Source of the DNA: an uncultured Succinatimonas sp.
GTDB lineage: Bacteria; Pseudomonadota; Gammaproteobacteria; Enterobacterales; Succinivibrionaceae
DNA: 26,632 nt
NCBI RefSeq assembly: GCF_905203285.1
Contig: NZ_CAJKVK010000016.1
Coordinates: 1 to 26,632, forward strand
Reading direction: 5' to 3'
A program made the position numbers and the translations under genes. The notes under the pieces were generated by a model, which did no database searches, was not told the origin of the DNA, and was given only the letters and a program-made list of their open reading frames with translations. Positions 1 through 9,479 of this stretch are shown in pieces. Position 1 is the first letter of the stretch. Every line of letters starts with the position of its first letter.

Positions 1-104
1 AAGCAAATATTTAGATTTTAAAGAGTCTTTATTCTTTTACTATTGATGTAACCTGCACAAATTAGAGAATTCGTGGCAAAATATACAGTTATTTTCAGAT
101 AACC

Positions 105-134
105 TTTCAAGGTATTTTTATTTTTAGTTATAAA
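105..134 (+). promoter_or_regulatory. possible leuS promoter
   Basis: A TATAAA hexamer at 129-134 (five of six to the sigma-70 -10 consensus) lies 18 bp after a weak -35-like TTTCAA at 105-110, about 37 bp before the leuS start. The surrounding 170 bases are AT-rich and hold no gene. The -35 match is poor, so this is a tentative call. Confidence 0.35.
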
Positions 135-170
135 AGACGGCGTATTTGCCGCATATCGGAGCACAAACGA

Positions 171-2762
171 ATGGCAACTAACAACGTTGCATACAATCCG
201 CAAGAGATTGAGCCGCAAATTCAGAAATTCTGGGAAGAGCACAAAACTTTCCACGCTACGGAAGATAAAAATAAAGAAAAATATTACTGCCTTGTCATGT
301 TCCCGTATCCGTCAGGTCGACTTCACATGGGACATGTCCGTAATTACACCATAGGCGACGTTATTGCCCGTTACAACCGTTTACTCGGCAAAAACGTCAT
401 GGCTCCGATAGGCTGGGATGCTTTCGGTCTCCCCGCTGAAAATGCCGCCATTAAAAATCATGCTCAGCCAAGCGACTGGACCTATTCAAATATTGAATAT
501 ATGAAGCGCCAGTTAAAAGCGTTAGGCCTTGCTTATGACTGGGATCGTGAAGTTGCAACCTGCCGCCCTGAATACTACAAGTGGGAACAGAAATTCTTCG
601 GTGAACTCTACAAGCGCGGACTTGTGTATAAGAAAGTATCAACCGTAAACTGGTGTCCGCACGATAATACCGTTCTTGCCAACGAGCAAGTCGTTGACGG
701 TCGCTGCTGGCGTTGTGACAGCAAAGTTGAGCTTCGTGAAATTCCTCAATGGTACCTGAAAATCACCGCTTATGCCGAAGAGCTTTTAAAAGATATCGAT
801 ACCCTGACTGATTGGCCCGAACGCGTACGTACCATGCAGCGCAACTGGATCGGCAAATCAGAAGGCTTGCAGATAACTTTCAAAATTGAAGGTTCAGAAG
901 AGACCTGTGAAGTTTACACCACTCGTCCTGATACCTTCATGGGTGTAACCTACATGGCAATTTCAGCAGCTCACCCGCTTGCCAAAGAAGCTTGCGAAAA
1001 CAATCCTGAGCTTGCTGCTTTCTGCAAAGAATGCCTCACCCAGAAATTTGCCGAAGCCGATATCTCCACTATGGAGAAAAAAGGCATGGCAACCGGCAGA
1101 TATGCCATTCATCCGTTAAACGGACGCCGTATTCCCATCATGGTGGCCAACTTCGTTATCATGGATTACGGTACCGGCGCCGTTATGGCAGTTCCTGCCC
1201 ACGATCAGCGCGACTATGAATTTGCCGAAAAATACGGTCTTGAAAAAATTCCGGTAATTCGTCCTGCCGACGGCAGCGAAGTTGACATTTCAAAAGAAGC
1301 ATATGTCGAGCACGGTATTCTCTTTAATTCAGGTGAATTTGACGGCTTAAACTTCAAACAGGCTTTTGACGCCATCGCCGACAAACTTGAAGGCTTAGGC
1401 TGTGCCAAACGTACCGTTAACTATCGTCTTCGTGACTGGTGTATCTCACGTCAGCGCTATTGGGGTGCTCCCATCCCGATGCTTACCGTTGATGAAACCG
1501 GCGAACTGGTTCCTGAAGTTGATGAAAACCTTCCGGTCAAACTGCCTACGGACGTTACTATTGACGGTGTTATCTCTCCGCTTAAAACCGACGAAAAATG
1601 GTATAAGACCACTTACAACGGTAAGAGTGCAACCCGTGAGACCGATACCTTTGACACCTTCATGGAATCATCATGGTATTTTGCCCGTTATTGCTCTCCT
1701 AACTATGACAAAGGCATGGTTGAAAAAGATGCCGGTGATTATTGGCTGCCTGTCGATCAGTACATCGGCGGTATTGAGCATGCTGTTTTGCACCTGCTTT
1801 ACTCCCGCTTCTTCTTCAAACTGATGCGTGACTGCGGCATGGTCAAATATGATGAACCGTTTAAGCGTTTATTATGCCAAGGTATGGTTCTTGCCGACGC
1901 CTTCTATTACATAGACGACGGCGCCCGTGTATGGGTAAGCCCGCTTGATGCCATTGTAACCCGCGATGACAAAGGCAATATCACCAAAGCTGTTGACAAA
2001 CAAGGTCATGAACTCATTCATGAAGGCATGATCAAGATGTCAAAGAGCAAAAATAACGGCATCGATCCTGAAGATATGGTCCGTCTTTACGGTGCTGACA
2101 CCGTACGTCTGTTTATGATGTTTGCCTCCCCTGCAGAACTGACTCTTGAGTGGCGCCAGTCAGGAGTGGAAGGAGCTAACCGTTTCTTAAGAAAGTTATG
2201 GAATCAAATCTATGATTTGACCTCCGCTTCTTCTTTTAAACCTCTTGATAAGAGCAAACTTAACGCCGCTCAGCGCAAACTGCGCCATCAACTGCACACC
2301 ACTATCGTCAAGGTTACTGACGACATCGGTCGTCGCCAGACTTTCAATACCGCAATCGCTTCCATTATGGAACTGTTAAATGCAGCCGCCAAGGAAACCG
2401 GTACTGATGAAACCTCAATTGCTCTTCGCTATGAGATTTATAACGCAGTTATCCTGATGCTCTATCCTATCACTCCGCATATTTGCTTTAAGCTTTACGA
2501 GCTTTTAGGCAATGAGGGTGAAATTGATAACGCTTCATGGCCAAAAGCCGATCCTGATGCATTAAAAGCAGAAGATATCCTTATTGTTGTCCAGGTAAAC
2601 GGCAAAGTCCGCGCCCGCATCAATATCGATCCGAGCCTTGATGATGAATCAGTAAAACAAGCCGCGCTTGCAAATGAAGCTATCGTCAAGTATCTTGAAG
2701 ACAAGAGCGTTAAGAAAGTAATTTACGTTAAAGGCCGTCTCGTTAACATCGTAGCCGCCTAA
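171..2762 (+). CDS. leuS: leucyl-tRNA synthetase
   Basis: Class I aminoacyl-tRNA synthetase that charges tRNA-Leu in the cytoplasm. The 863-residue length is close to the E. coli enzyme. Visible landmarks are the HIGH-type motif HMGH at residues 52-55, the CP1 editing domain with a threonine-rich segment (TTRPDTF) near residue 250, the editing-site Asp in VPAHDQRDYEFA at residue 345 (same number as the E. coli residue that blocks Leu-tRNA hydrolysis), and KMSKS at 622-626, followed by the anticodon-binding and C-terminal domains. The ATG has a CGGAGC ribosome site about 9 bp upstream. It heads the plus-strand cluster; the ribosome site of lptE overlaps its stop codon, so the two are almost certainly co-transcribed. 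No oddities. Confidence 0.98.
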   Translation: MATNNVAYNPQEIEPQIQKFWEEHKTFHATEDKNKEKYYCLVMFPYPSGRLHMGHVRNYTIGDVIARYNRLLGKNVMAPIGWDAFGLPAENAAIKNHAQPSDWTYSNIEYMKRQLKALGLAYDWDREVATCRPEYYKWEQKFFGELYKRGLVYKKVSTVNWCPHDNTVLANEQVVDGRCWRCDSKVELREIPQWYLKITAYAEELLKDIDTLTDWPERVRTMQRNWIGKSEGLQITFKIEGSEETCEVYTTRPDTFMGVTYMAISAAHPLAKEACENNPELAAFCKECLTQKFAEADISTMEKKGMATGRYAIHPLNGRRIPIMVANFVIMDYGTGAVMAVPAHDQRDYEFAEKYGLEKIPVIRPADGSEVDISKEAYVEHGILFNSGEFDGLNFKQAFDAIADKLEGLGCAKRTVNYRLRDWCISRQRYWGAPIPMLTVDETGELVPEVDENLPVKLPTDVTIDGVISPLKTDEKWYKTTYNGKSATRETDTFDTFMESSWYFARYCSPNYDKGMVEKDAGDYWLPVDQYIGGIEHAVLHLLYSRFFFKLMRDCGMVKYDEPFKRLLCQGMVLADAFYYIDDGARVWVSPLDAIVTRDDKGNITKAVDKQGHELIHEGMIKMSKSKNNGIDPEDMVRLYGADTVRLFMMFASPAELTLEWRQSGVEGANRFLRKLWNQIYDLTSASSFKPLDKSKLNAAQRKLRHQLHTTIVKVTDDIGRRQTFNTAIASIMELLNAAAKETGTDETSIALRYEIYNAVILMLYPITPHICFKLYELLGNEGEIDNASWPKADPDALKAEDILIVVQVNGKVRARINIDPSLDDESVKQAALANEAIVKYLEDKSVKKVIYVKGRLVNIVAA

Positions 2763-2771
2763 GGAGGTAAC

Positions 2772-3551
2772 GTGCGTCAGGCTGTTTTGATATTAATTAC
2801 CTGCGTAAGCTTTGTGCTTGCAGGCTGCGGTTTTTCATTGCCGCATCAAACCAAATTAAGCGAAGCAATGCCTGAAATCGTCGTTACCGGTTCTTACCAC
2901 CATCCCTTTTATAAGATGGTGGTACAAAAATTACGTTTGTCGGGAGTTAATGTTATAAGCCAAAACTCCCCGACCGTTCCCAAAGACGCGGATCTTCCTT
3001 CATTGATGATCCCGTCTCCGTCAGTTTCAAACCATGTTGCATCAGTTGATTCAAGGGCACAGACGCTTGAACGTGCAATCATCGTCAGAGCTGCTGCAAC
3101 ATTACTTATTCCTAATCACCGCCCGATTGTGATGCGCAATTCCCTTACCCGCCAGGTACTCGATAAATCTGGTCAAAATCTTGCATCACATAATGAAATC
3201 AACATTGTCATCAATGAAACCTATGATGAACTTTCAAGTCAGCTTGTAATGCGTCTTAGCTATTTAGGCAGACAGTCAGATCCTGATGCAAGAGTTCCAC
3301 AGCCAGGAGAATTGGTCTTAGTGCCAAGTGAAGGCGACGATCCTGAGTCCATTGAAATTCAAACTTCAGGTTATGAAGGAATGACATTAATAGAAGCATT
3401 AAAAGCACAGGATACTGCCGAAAAAGCAACATCATCGGAAGTGTCTCTTGATAATCTCAATAACGGGCAAGATGTATTGAATCATCGCCCGCAGCTGCCT
3501 AAAGTAGCCCCTAAACTGCTGCATGAGGCACCTGAGGATCTTAATATCTAA
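2772..3551 (+). CDS. lptE: LPS-assembly lipoprotein LptE
   Basis: Outer-membrane lipoprotein that plugs the LptD barrel and helps insert lipopolysaccharide into the outer leaflet. A GTG start follows a perfect AAGGAGGT at 2761-2768 that overlaps the leuS stop. The N-terminus is a short hydrophobic signal ending in a lipobox, VLAG then Cys19, followed by GFSLPHQTKL, as in the LptE family. The body aligns by eye with E. coli LptE (DLPSL, TLLIPNHRP, the NETYDELSSQLVMRLSYL helix). At 259 residues it is longer than E. coli LptE (193); the excess is a polar, Pro/Glu/Asp-rich tail after about residue 168, likely disordered. Position between leuS and holA is the standard one. Confidence 0.93.
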   Translation: MRQAVLILITCVSFVLAGCGFSLPHQTKLSEAMPEIVVTGSYHHPFYKMVVQKLRLSGVNVISQNSPTVPKDADLPSLMIPSPSVSNHVASVDSRAQTLERAIIVRAAATLLIPNHRPIVMRNSLTRQVLDKSGQNLASHNEINIVINETYDELSSQLVMRLSYLGRQSDPDARVPQPGELVLVPSEGDDPESIEIQTSGYEGMTLIEALKAQDTAEKATSSEVSLDNLNNGQDVLNHRPQLPKVAPKLLHEAPEDLNI

Positions 3552-3558
3552 GTGTAAG

Positions 3559-4662
3559 ATGCAGATTTTTATTCCTGTTTTTATCTTATCCTCAGACGAT
3601 CCTTTATTAAAAAACGATCGCAGCAGTGAGATTTATCATAGTTACAAAGAAAGATATCCGGAGTCTGAATATCTGCTTTTTACCTATTCAGACTTTGCTT
3701 CAAGCGGACAAAGCAATCTTGCCGTCCTTGAAAATGAGCTTATTGACGGCGGTCTTTTTACTACAAGCAAAATTATTAAAATTTATCTAAAGGATATTGA
3801 TAAAACTGCAGCAGACGTATTAATGCTGCTTGCAAAATATATTTCAAAAAATCGTGAAGATCTGCAAGTCATTATTGATCTGCCGCGTATTGCAGCAAGT
3901 TTTAATAAGGTATCTGCAAAAACATTTGCAGAAGAAAGCAAAAAAGGACGTAAAGCCGATTTACGCGTCAAAGACGCGATTGCCTATCTAAAAAATCAAA
4001 ATTCAGTTCTTGAGATCATGTATCCGCCGTCTTTACATGAAATGCCCGGATGGATAAGTTCTCGTTCTCGCCGTTACGGCCTTTATATTGATCCTGATGC
4101 GGCCGTTTTCCTAGCCTCTGCTTATGAAGGGAACCTTACGGCCATTGATCAATGTCTGCAAATTGTCAAAATGACGGCAAAAACTGAAAAAATCACAATT
4201 AAAGATATTTTTACTTACTTTAGCAAAGACAGCCGCTTTTCAGGATTTGAACTAACCGACGCAATACTTGACGGTCAAGGATTAAGAGCTCTTAATATAT
4301 TAAATTCGCTATGCTCGCTTGAAGGCAACACCTTAAGCACCAATTTGCCTTTAATTTTATCCCGTCTTGATAATGCATTAAGCGCTCTTGCCGCAGCTAA
4401 AACGCAAAATTTAAGAAATGCCGGATTTCAGGAAAAAACAGCCTTTTTTGCCAAATACGGCATCCGTTTACCCCAATCGCAAAATTCAATAATGAAAGCC
4501 GCCCTGCAAATGCCTGAAATATTGATAAATTATCTTAACAAGACTCTTGCAAGTGCATCAAAGGCTTATAGTTCATTTGACAATAAAACGGCATTTTTAT
4601 GTCTGCAAAGAATGTGTACCGCTGTAAATAATTTTTCTGTAATGAACTTAGAGGAGCTTTAG
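3559..4662 (+). CDS. holA: DNA polymerase III subunit delta
   Basis: Delta subunit of the clamp-loader complex, which opens the beta clamp and loads it on primed DNA. The protein (367 residues from this start) begins MQIFIPVFILSSDDPLL, matching the HolA N-terminus in which a short strand precedes the DPLL motif. The C-terminal collar region includes ILNSLCSLEGNT and LPLILSRLD, typical of delta. I chose ATG 3559 because family proteins start close to this strand. An upstream in-frame ATG at 3523 would add 12 residues and overlap lptE; no strong ribosome site favours either. The 3' end contains the GAGGAG ribosome site of nadD, so translation of the two is probably coupled. Location between lptE and nadD is canonical. 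Confidence 0.92.
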   Translation: MQIFIPVFILSSDDPLLKNDRSSEIYHSYKERYPESEYLLFTYSDFASSGQSNLAVLENELIDGGLFTTSKIIKIYLKDIDKTAADVLMLLAKYISKNREDLQVIIDLPRIAASFNKVSAKTFAEESKKGRKADLRVKDAIAYLKNQNSVLEIMYPPSLHEMPGWISSRSRRYGLYIDPDAAVFLASAYEGNLTAIDQCLQIVKMTAKTEKITIKDIFTYFSKDSRFSGFELTDAILDGQGLRALNILNSLCSLEGNTLSTNLPLILSRLDNALSALAAAKTQNLRNAGFQEKTAFFAKYGIRLPQSQNSIMKAALQMPEILINYLNKTLASASKAYSSFDNKTAFLCLQRMCTAVNNFSVMNLEEL

Positions 4663-4663
4663 G

Positions 4664-5347
4664 GTGGAAAGAATTGGCTTTTTCGGGGGAAGCTTCAATC
4701 CCGTCCATCTTGGACATTCCGTCTTGGTAAAAAGATTAAAAGAAGAATTACAGCTAGATCGCGTTGAAATCATTTTAAACGGAAATCCTCCGCATAAAAC
4801 CGTTCCGGGAGCCGGCTATAACGATCGTTTCATGATGTTAAAGCTTGCTTTTGCTTCTTTTCCTTTCGTGCATATCAATCAATGTGAACGCGACAGTGCT
4901 TTCGTTCATTACACTTACGATACCTTAAGAGAATTTAGAAATTTCTACGGACAGGATACAGCTTTATTTTTCATGATGGGATACGATTCCCTATGCTCGC
5001 TTGATACCTGGAAAAACGGTTTCAACCTGACCGATTATGCTCACCTTGCCGTTATTTCAAGGCCTCAATACGATCCTGAATTATTGCCCTATTCAGTTAA
5101 ACATTTCCTAAAAAATCGCCTTATAACGGAAACTACGAGTAAAAACGCTCTAAATGCATTAAATACACCATCGGGCAATGTCTTCTGGATTGACTCTCGT
5201 GAGCTTGATATTTCATCTACCCGTCTTAGAACTATCATTCATGAAGGATATGAAACCCCTGAAATATTTGAAGCAAAACTTCAGCCATTTATTGACGCAA
5301 AAGTCATTGAATATATAAAACAGCACCATCTATACTCATTAATCTAG
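4664..5347 (+). CDS. nadD: nicotinate-nucleotide adenylyltransferase
   Basis: Converts nicotinate mononucleotide and ATP to nicotinate adenine dinucleotide in NAD synthesis. It shows the nucleotidyltransferase signature GFFGGSFNPVHLGH at residues 5-18, with the HxGH catalytic histidines at 15 and 18, and the C-terminal ISSTRLR motif at 183-189 that contacts ATP phosphates. It is 227 residues (E. coli 213). The GTG start lies one base after the holA stop, with GAGGAG at 4651-4656 as ribosome site. Synteny with holA upstream and rsfS downstream supports the call. Confidence 0.96.
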   Translation: MERIGFFGGSFNPVHLGHSVLVKRLKEELQLDRVEIILNGNPPHKTVPGAGYNDRFMMLKLAFASFPFVHINQCERDSAFVHYTYDTLREFRNFYGQDTALFFMMGYDSLCSLDTWKNGFNLTDYAHLAVISRPQYDPELLPYSVKHFLKNRLITETTSKNALNALNTPSGNVFWIDSRELDISSTRLRTIIHEGYETPEIFEAKLQPFIDAKVIEYIKQHHLYSLI

Positions 5348-5372
5348 ATCCCTCATGCTCTTTACCTTTGCA

Positions 5373-5381
5373 TGTTATAAT
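5373..5381 (+). promoter_or_regulatory. extended -10 promoter upstream of rsfS
   Basis: The gap between nadD and rsfS contains TGTTATAAT: a perfect TATAAT at 5376-5381 preceded by the extended -10 TG. The region 17 bp upstream has no good -35, which extended -10 promoters tolerate. It would start transcription near 5388 and give rsfS-rlmH-mrdA-rodA an entry independent of leuS. Confidence 0.55.
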
Positions 5382-5411
5382 TTCAAAAATTTTTAACTTA
5401 ACGGATAAAAA

Positions 5412-5783
5412 GTGATCATTAATACCACCAACGAATTTGATACTACAGCTAAGCTGCAGGAAGCTGCGATTAAAAGTCTTGAGAGCTCCAAAGCACTTGA
5501 TATAATCGCCATCGACGTAAAAGAACACAGTTCTATTACCGATACTATGCTTATTTGTACTGGGACCTCGAATCGTCATGTTTGCGCTATAGCCGACAGA
5601 CTTGTCGACTATTTAGCAAAACACGGCATTCACGGAGTTGAAGTTGACGGAACAGCTGAAGGCAAGTGGGTTCTTGCCGATTTGGGCAACGTTATAGTTC
5701 ATATCATGCAGGACGAGACCCGCCAGCGCTACCAGCTTGAGAACCTCTACCGCTGCATGGCTGCCGGAATTGACGAACAGTGA
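5412..5783 (+). CDS. rsfS: ribosomal silencing factor RsfS
   Basis: Binds ribosomal protein uL14 on the large subunit and blocks joining to the 30S subunit when nutrients are short. The 123-residue protein carries family hallmarks: MLICTGTSNRHVCAIAD, then VEVDGTAEGKWVLADLGNVI and a C-terminal VHIMQDETRQRYQLENLY segment. The start is GTG with only a weak purine stretch upstream. Its stop overlaps the rlmH start by four bases (GTGA), so the pair is translationally coupled, as commonly seen for rsfS-rlmH. Confidence 0.96.
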   Translation: MIINTTNEFDTTAKLQEAAIKSLESSKALDIIAIDVKEHSSITDTMLICTGTSNRHVCAIADRLVDYLAKHGIHGVEVDGTAEGKWVLADLGNVIVHIMQDETRQRYQLENLYRCMAAGIDEQ

Positions 5784-6247
5784 AAATTATCATGATTGCC
5801 GTAGGCACTAAGATGCCTGCCTGGGTGACTACCGGATTTACTGAATATCAAAAAAGAATGCCTCCTGAGCTTAAGCTTGAGCTTCATGAAATTCAGCCTG
5901 ATAAACGCCGCCAAGGAGATATTGCCAAAATCACCGAACGCGAAGGTCAGGCGATTCTTGAAGCAATTCCGAAAAAAGCTTATGTCATCGCCCTTGATGA
6001 ACACGGCAAAGAGTTTGACAGTGTGGCTTTAGCTAAAAAACTTGGTGCATGGAAAAATTACGGGCAAGATATAGCTTTACTCATCGGAGGACCTGATGGG
6101 TTAAGCCAGGCATGTAAAGATCGGGCACAGGAATTATGGTCTTTATCTAAATTGACACTGCCGCACCCTTTAGTTCGCGTTGTTCTTGCAGAAACCTTAT
6201 ATCGGGCCTACAGCATTGATGCCGGTCTGCCCTATCATCGTGCCTAA
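5780..6247 (+). CDS. rlmH: 23S rRNA pseudouridine-1915 N3-methyltransferase
   Basis: SPOUT-family methyltransferase that uses S-adenosylmethionine to methylate pseudouridine 1915 in helix 69 of 23S rRNA, on assembled 70S ribosomes. Length is 155 residues, exactly the usual size. The knot motifs are clear: LLIGGPDGLS in the cofactor loop, LPHPLVRVVLAETLYRA in the knot, and the C-terminal PYHRA ending. The GTG start overlaps the rsfS stop. Starting here gives MKIIMIAVGTKMPAWV, which aligns with the E. coli N-terminus, so the later ATG at codon 5 is unlikely. Confidence 0.97.
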   Translation: MKIIMIAVGTKMPAWVTTGFTEYQKRMPPELKLELHEIQPDKRRQGDIAKITEREGQAILEAIPKKAYVIALDEHGKEFDSVALAKKLGAWKNYGQDIALLIGGPDGLSQACKDRAQELWSLSKLTLPHPLVRVVLAETLYRAYSIDAGLPYHRA

Positions 6248-6261
6248 CGGGTAATAAAACA

Positions 6262-8265
6262 GTGTTCGGTTTTAAATCATCACGTCCTAAAGAAAGGCAG
6301 CTTTTCACCAAAAAAGAAAAGCCGCGCAAGGTACGTGCGCGCGGAAAAATCAGGATCCGCAATACCGAGCTTGAAAACCGCATTTTTAAAAATCGTGTTT
6401 TATTCGGCGTAATTTTTTCCATATTTTTATGTTTGGTACTGTTTGGCAACCTTTATTATTTACAGGTTATTTCTCACAACACCTATCAAACCCGATCAAA
6501 TGAAAACCGCATTCGCGTACTGCCGGTCATCCCACAGCGCGGCATGATCTATGACAGGAACATGGTAGTTTTAGCCGAAAACCTTCCCGTCTACCATTTA
6601 ATGCTTTATCCGCTTAAAGAATTTGACACTAAAGAAACCGTTTTAAAGCTAAATTCACTAATGGATCTCGGACTTTCGGAATCCGATATAAAACGCATTC
6701 TTTTTATGGCCACAACCCGCAAGCGTTTTACCGGCATCGAAATCTCCGACATGTTAAGTGAAGATCAAATCGCGACTTTTTCCGTTCATCGTCATGCTTT
6801 TCCTAACGTGCAGGTTTCTTCCTCTTTAAAGCGCAATTACCCTTTTGCCGACATAATGACTCATGCCATAGGCTACGTCTCGCGAATAAATGAAAATGAT
6901 GTAAAGCGCCTTACTGAAGAAGGAAAAATCGATAATTACGAAGGGACCAGTGCTATAGGTAAACTCGGCGTCGAGAGCTACTATGAAGACATTCTTCACG
7001 GTATAACCGGAACCAGAGAAGTGGAAGTTGACAGCCACGGTCAGATAATCCGTACTCTTGACTACAATCCGCCGATTCCCGGGAAAAACCTTGTTTTAAC
7101 TTTAGACGTTAGGCTTCAGTATTATGCTCAGCAGCTTTTAAAATCGATGCGCGGGGCAATTGTCGTCATGGATCCGAATAACGGCGAACTTTTAGCTTGT
7201 TATTCAAATCCGTCATACGATCCTAACCCTTTTGTCCGCGGCATCCGCAGCCGAGAATACTCAAAACTTTTAAATAACCCCAACCGCCCGCTTATAAATC
7301 GTGCTACCCAAGGCGGATATGCACCTGCGTCAACCATAAAACCGCTTATGGGAATCATGGGTCTTAACGAAGATTTGATTACTCCGACATCTACTTACTT
7401 CGGTGCATCGGCTTTTATGCTGCCTGGCTCCACTCATCGCTTCCGCGATTGGCGAGCGGCAGGTCACGGCTGGCTTGATCTTTATCGGGCTATTGAGATT
7501 TCCGCAGATACTTATTTTTACGATCTGGCTTTTCGCGCCGGTATTAACGTCATTCATGAATACCTTGATAAATACGGATTCGGTCGTTCCACCGGTATTG
7601 ATATACATGAAGAGTCTCTTGGCGTAAATCCGTCGCGCGAGTGGAAATTAAAGCGCTTTAAGCAGCCGTGGCATATGGGAGATACCGTACCTATCGGCAT
7701 CGGACAAGGATATTGGACTACTACTTTGATGCAGCTTATAAAAGCGCACGCGTTAGTTGCCAACAAAGGTCATTTTGTTACGCCGCACTTTCTCAAAGAA
7801 ATAAGGATGCAAAATGAAAAAAACAGCTATAAAGATCCTGAAGCCGGAAAAAAATTAAAAGTAAAAAGCGACAGCTATTTTGATGTAGTAAGAACCGGAA
7901 TGTACCTTGTAATCAACGGAGCTGAAGGTACCGGAAGGAGAGCTTTTCATGATGCAAGCTACAAAGCGGCAGGTAAGTCAGGAACAGCTCAAGTAGTATC
8001 CATAAAGCAAGATGAGCGTTATGATGCGCGTAAATTACGCGTAGAACACCGGGATAATGCTTTATTTGTTGCTTTTGCTCCTTTTTATCATCCTCGAGTT
8101 TTAGCTGCCGTGATCCTGGAAAATGAAGGCGGAGGATCGGCAAAAGGTGCCCCGATTATCCGTCAAATGATGGATAAATACTTTGAACTCTATCCCGGAT
8201 ATATGGGTGAAAAGACCCCGGTAAGAATGAAATTCGGACTAGGCGGTTACGCCAATATGCAATAA
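6262..8265 (+). CDS. mrdA: penicillin-binding protein 2 (elongation transpeptidase)
   Basis: Class B PBP that crosslinks peptidoglycan in the rod-elongation complex with RodA. It is 667 residues (E. coli 633). There is a basic cytoplasmic N-terminus, one membrane segment around residues 47-67, then the non-catalytic pedestal domain (PQRGMIYDRN). The transpeptidase domain has the active-site SxxK as STIK at 357-360, SxN as SAD at 414-416 and the KTG-type box KSGTA at 572-576, as expected for PBP2. The basic cytoplasmic tail before the membrane helix (about 46 residues) is somewhat long. The GTG start lies 14 bp after rlmH with a weak ribosome site. It is followed by rodA after nine bases. Confidence 0.97.
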   Translation: MFGFKSSRPKERQLFTKKEKPRKVRARGKIRIRNTELENRIFKNRVLFGVIFSIFLCLVLFGNLYYLQVISHNTYQTRSNENRIRVLPVIPQRGMIYDRNMVVLAENLPVYHLMLYPLKEFDTKETVLKLNSLMDLGLSESDIKRILFMATTRKRFTGIEISDMLSEDQIATFSVHRHAFPNVQVSSSLKRNYPFADIMTHAIGYVSRINENDVKRLTEEGKIDNYEGTSAIGKLGVESYYEDILHGITGTREVEVDSHGQIIRTLDYNPPIPGKNLVLTLDVRLQYYAQQLLKSMRGAIVVMDPNNGELLACYSNPSYDPNPFVRGIRSREYSKLLNNPNRPLINRATQGGYAPASTIKPLMGIMGLNEDLITPTSTYFGASAFMLPGSTHRFRDWRAAGHGWLDLYRAIEISADTYFYDLAFRAGINVIHEYLDKYGFGRSTGIDIHEESLGVNPSREWKLKRFKQPWHMGDTVPIGIGQGYWTTTLMQLIKAHALVANKGHFVTPHFLKEIRMQNEKNSYKDPEAGKKLKVKSDSYFDVVRTGMYLVINGAEGTGRRAFHDASYKAAGKSGTAQVVSIKQDERYDARKLRVEHRDNALFVAFAPFYHPRVLAAVILENEGGGSAKGAPIIRQMMDKYFELYPGYMGEKTPVRMKFGLGGYANMQ

Positions 8266-8274
8266 GAGGCTGTA

Positions 8275-9420
8275 ATGTTCGTGCAAAAAAAAGTCATTAT
8301 TGACAACAAACCGCACCGTTTTAATAATCTGCAGAAGTTTTTATGGCATCTGCATATAGACCTGCCTTTACTGCTCGGACAAATCTTAACCTTAATGCTG
8401 TCTTTGTTTATTCTATATTCTGCGTCAGGGCAGCATGCCGATATGCTTCTTCGGCAGATTATAAGAACCGGTCTTGCTTTTTGCGTAATGGTTTGCGTTG
8501 CCCAAATTCCTCCGCGACTTTTTGCCAAATCAACAATTTATTTATATATAGGCGGATTAATTCTGCTGATTTTAGTCGAACTTGTAGGCGATATTTCAAA
8601 AGGTGCGCAGCGTTGGCTTAACCTCGGTTTTATGCGCATTCAACCGTCAGAGCTTTTTAAAGTGGTAATGCCCCTTACCATCGCTGCTTTTTTAAGCCGT
8701 GACGATATTCCGCCAAGGACCTCAACGGTATTGTGGGCTTTTGTCATTATCTTGATTCCGGTCGGTCTTATTTTGCATCAGCCGGATTTAGGAACAGCAA
8801 TTTTAATTTTAGTATCAGGTTTTTTATGTGTTTTCGTTGCCGGACTTAGCATCTGGTGGCTGGCAACTGGAGTTATCGCCGGCATAGCCATAATTCCCAT
8901 CATGTGGAATTACGTACTTCATGACTATCAAAAGCAGCGAGTTCTTACCCTGCTAAATCCCGAATCCGATCCTTTAGGTGCCGGATATCATATCATTCAA
9001 TCAAAAATTGCCATCGGCTCCGGCGGACTATACGGCAAAGGATGGTTAAACGGCAGTCAATCACAGCTGGATTTTCTTCCCGAATCTCATACGGACTTCA
9101 TTTTTGCCGTTTTAGCCGAAGAAACCGGACTTATCGGCTTTTTAGTTTTAATGGCTTTATATACCTATCTTATTTCAAGATGCCTTTATATTACTCTTAA
9201 TGCTTCAAGTAATTTCGAACGCATTCTATGTGCCGCCTTATCCTTTACTTTCGTTTTCTATATCTTTGTTAATATCGGTATGGTCAGCGGGATCCTGCCT
9301 GTTGTCGGAGTGCCCCTTCCTCTTATAAGTTATGGCGGAACAGCAATGATCACGTTAAGCGTTTGCTTCGGAATCATTATGTCAGTACAAACGCACAAAC
9401 GTGAATTAAGCTTTAAATAA
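8275..9420 (+). CDS. rodA: rod-shape peptidoglycan polymerase RodA
   Basis: SEDS-family glycosyltransferase that polymerises lipid II into glycan strands for lateral wall growth, partnered with PBP2. It has about ten hydrophobic segments across 381 residues. Family motifs include GAQRWLNLGFMRIQPSELFK, HQPDLGTA, the periplasmic loop ending in SHTDFIFAVLAEE with the essential Asp at residue 274 (E. coli D262), and VVGVPLPLISYGGTA near the end. ATG is preceded by AAGAGG overlapping the mrdA stop. The mrdA-rodA pairing is near universal in rod-shaped Gram-negatives. Confidence 0.97.
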   Translation: MFVQKKVIIDNKPHRFNNLQKFLWHLHIDLPLLLGQILTLMLSLFILYSASGQHADMLLRQIIRTGLAFCVMVCVAQIPPRLFAKSTIYLYIGGLILLILVELVGDISKGAQRWLNLGFMRIQPSELFKVVMPLTIAAFLSRDDIPPRTSTVLWAFVIILIPVGLILHQPDLGTAILILVSGFLCVFVAGLSIWWLATGVIAGIAIIPIMWNYVLHDYQKQRVLTLLNPESDPLGAGYHIIQSKIAIGSGGLYGKGWLNGSQSQLDFLPESHTDFIFAVLAEETGLIGFLVLMALYTYLISRCLYITLNASSNFERILCAALSFTFVFYIFVNIGMVSGILPVVGVPLPLISYGGTAMITLSVCFGIIMSVQTHKRELSFK

Positions 9421-9479
9421 AGGAAAAATAATTATTACTATGGTATCCTTTATTAAATGTTTTTTTCGGAAAAAATTTC

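Noticed and set aside
1402..1824. Open 140-codon frame on the plus strand inside leuS
   Set aside because: Fully contained in the well-supported leuS frame, with no family likeness and no ribosome site; a shadow of coding bias.
3523..3558. Longer HolA N-terminus from ATG 3523
   Set aside because: It would overlap lptE by 29 bases and add residues not seen at the start of the family; ATG 3559 gives the standard N-terminus.
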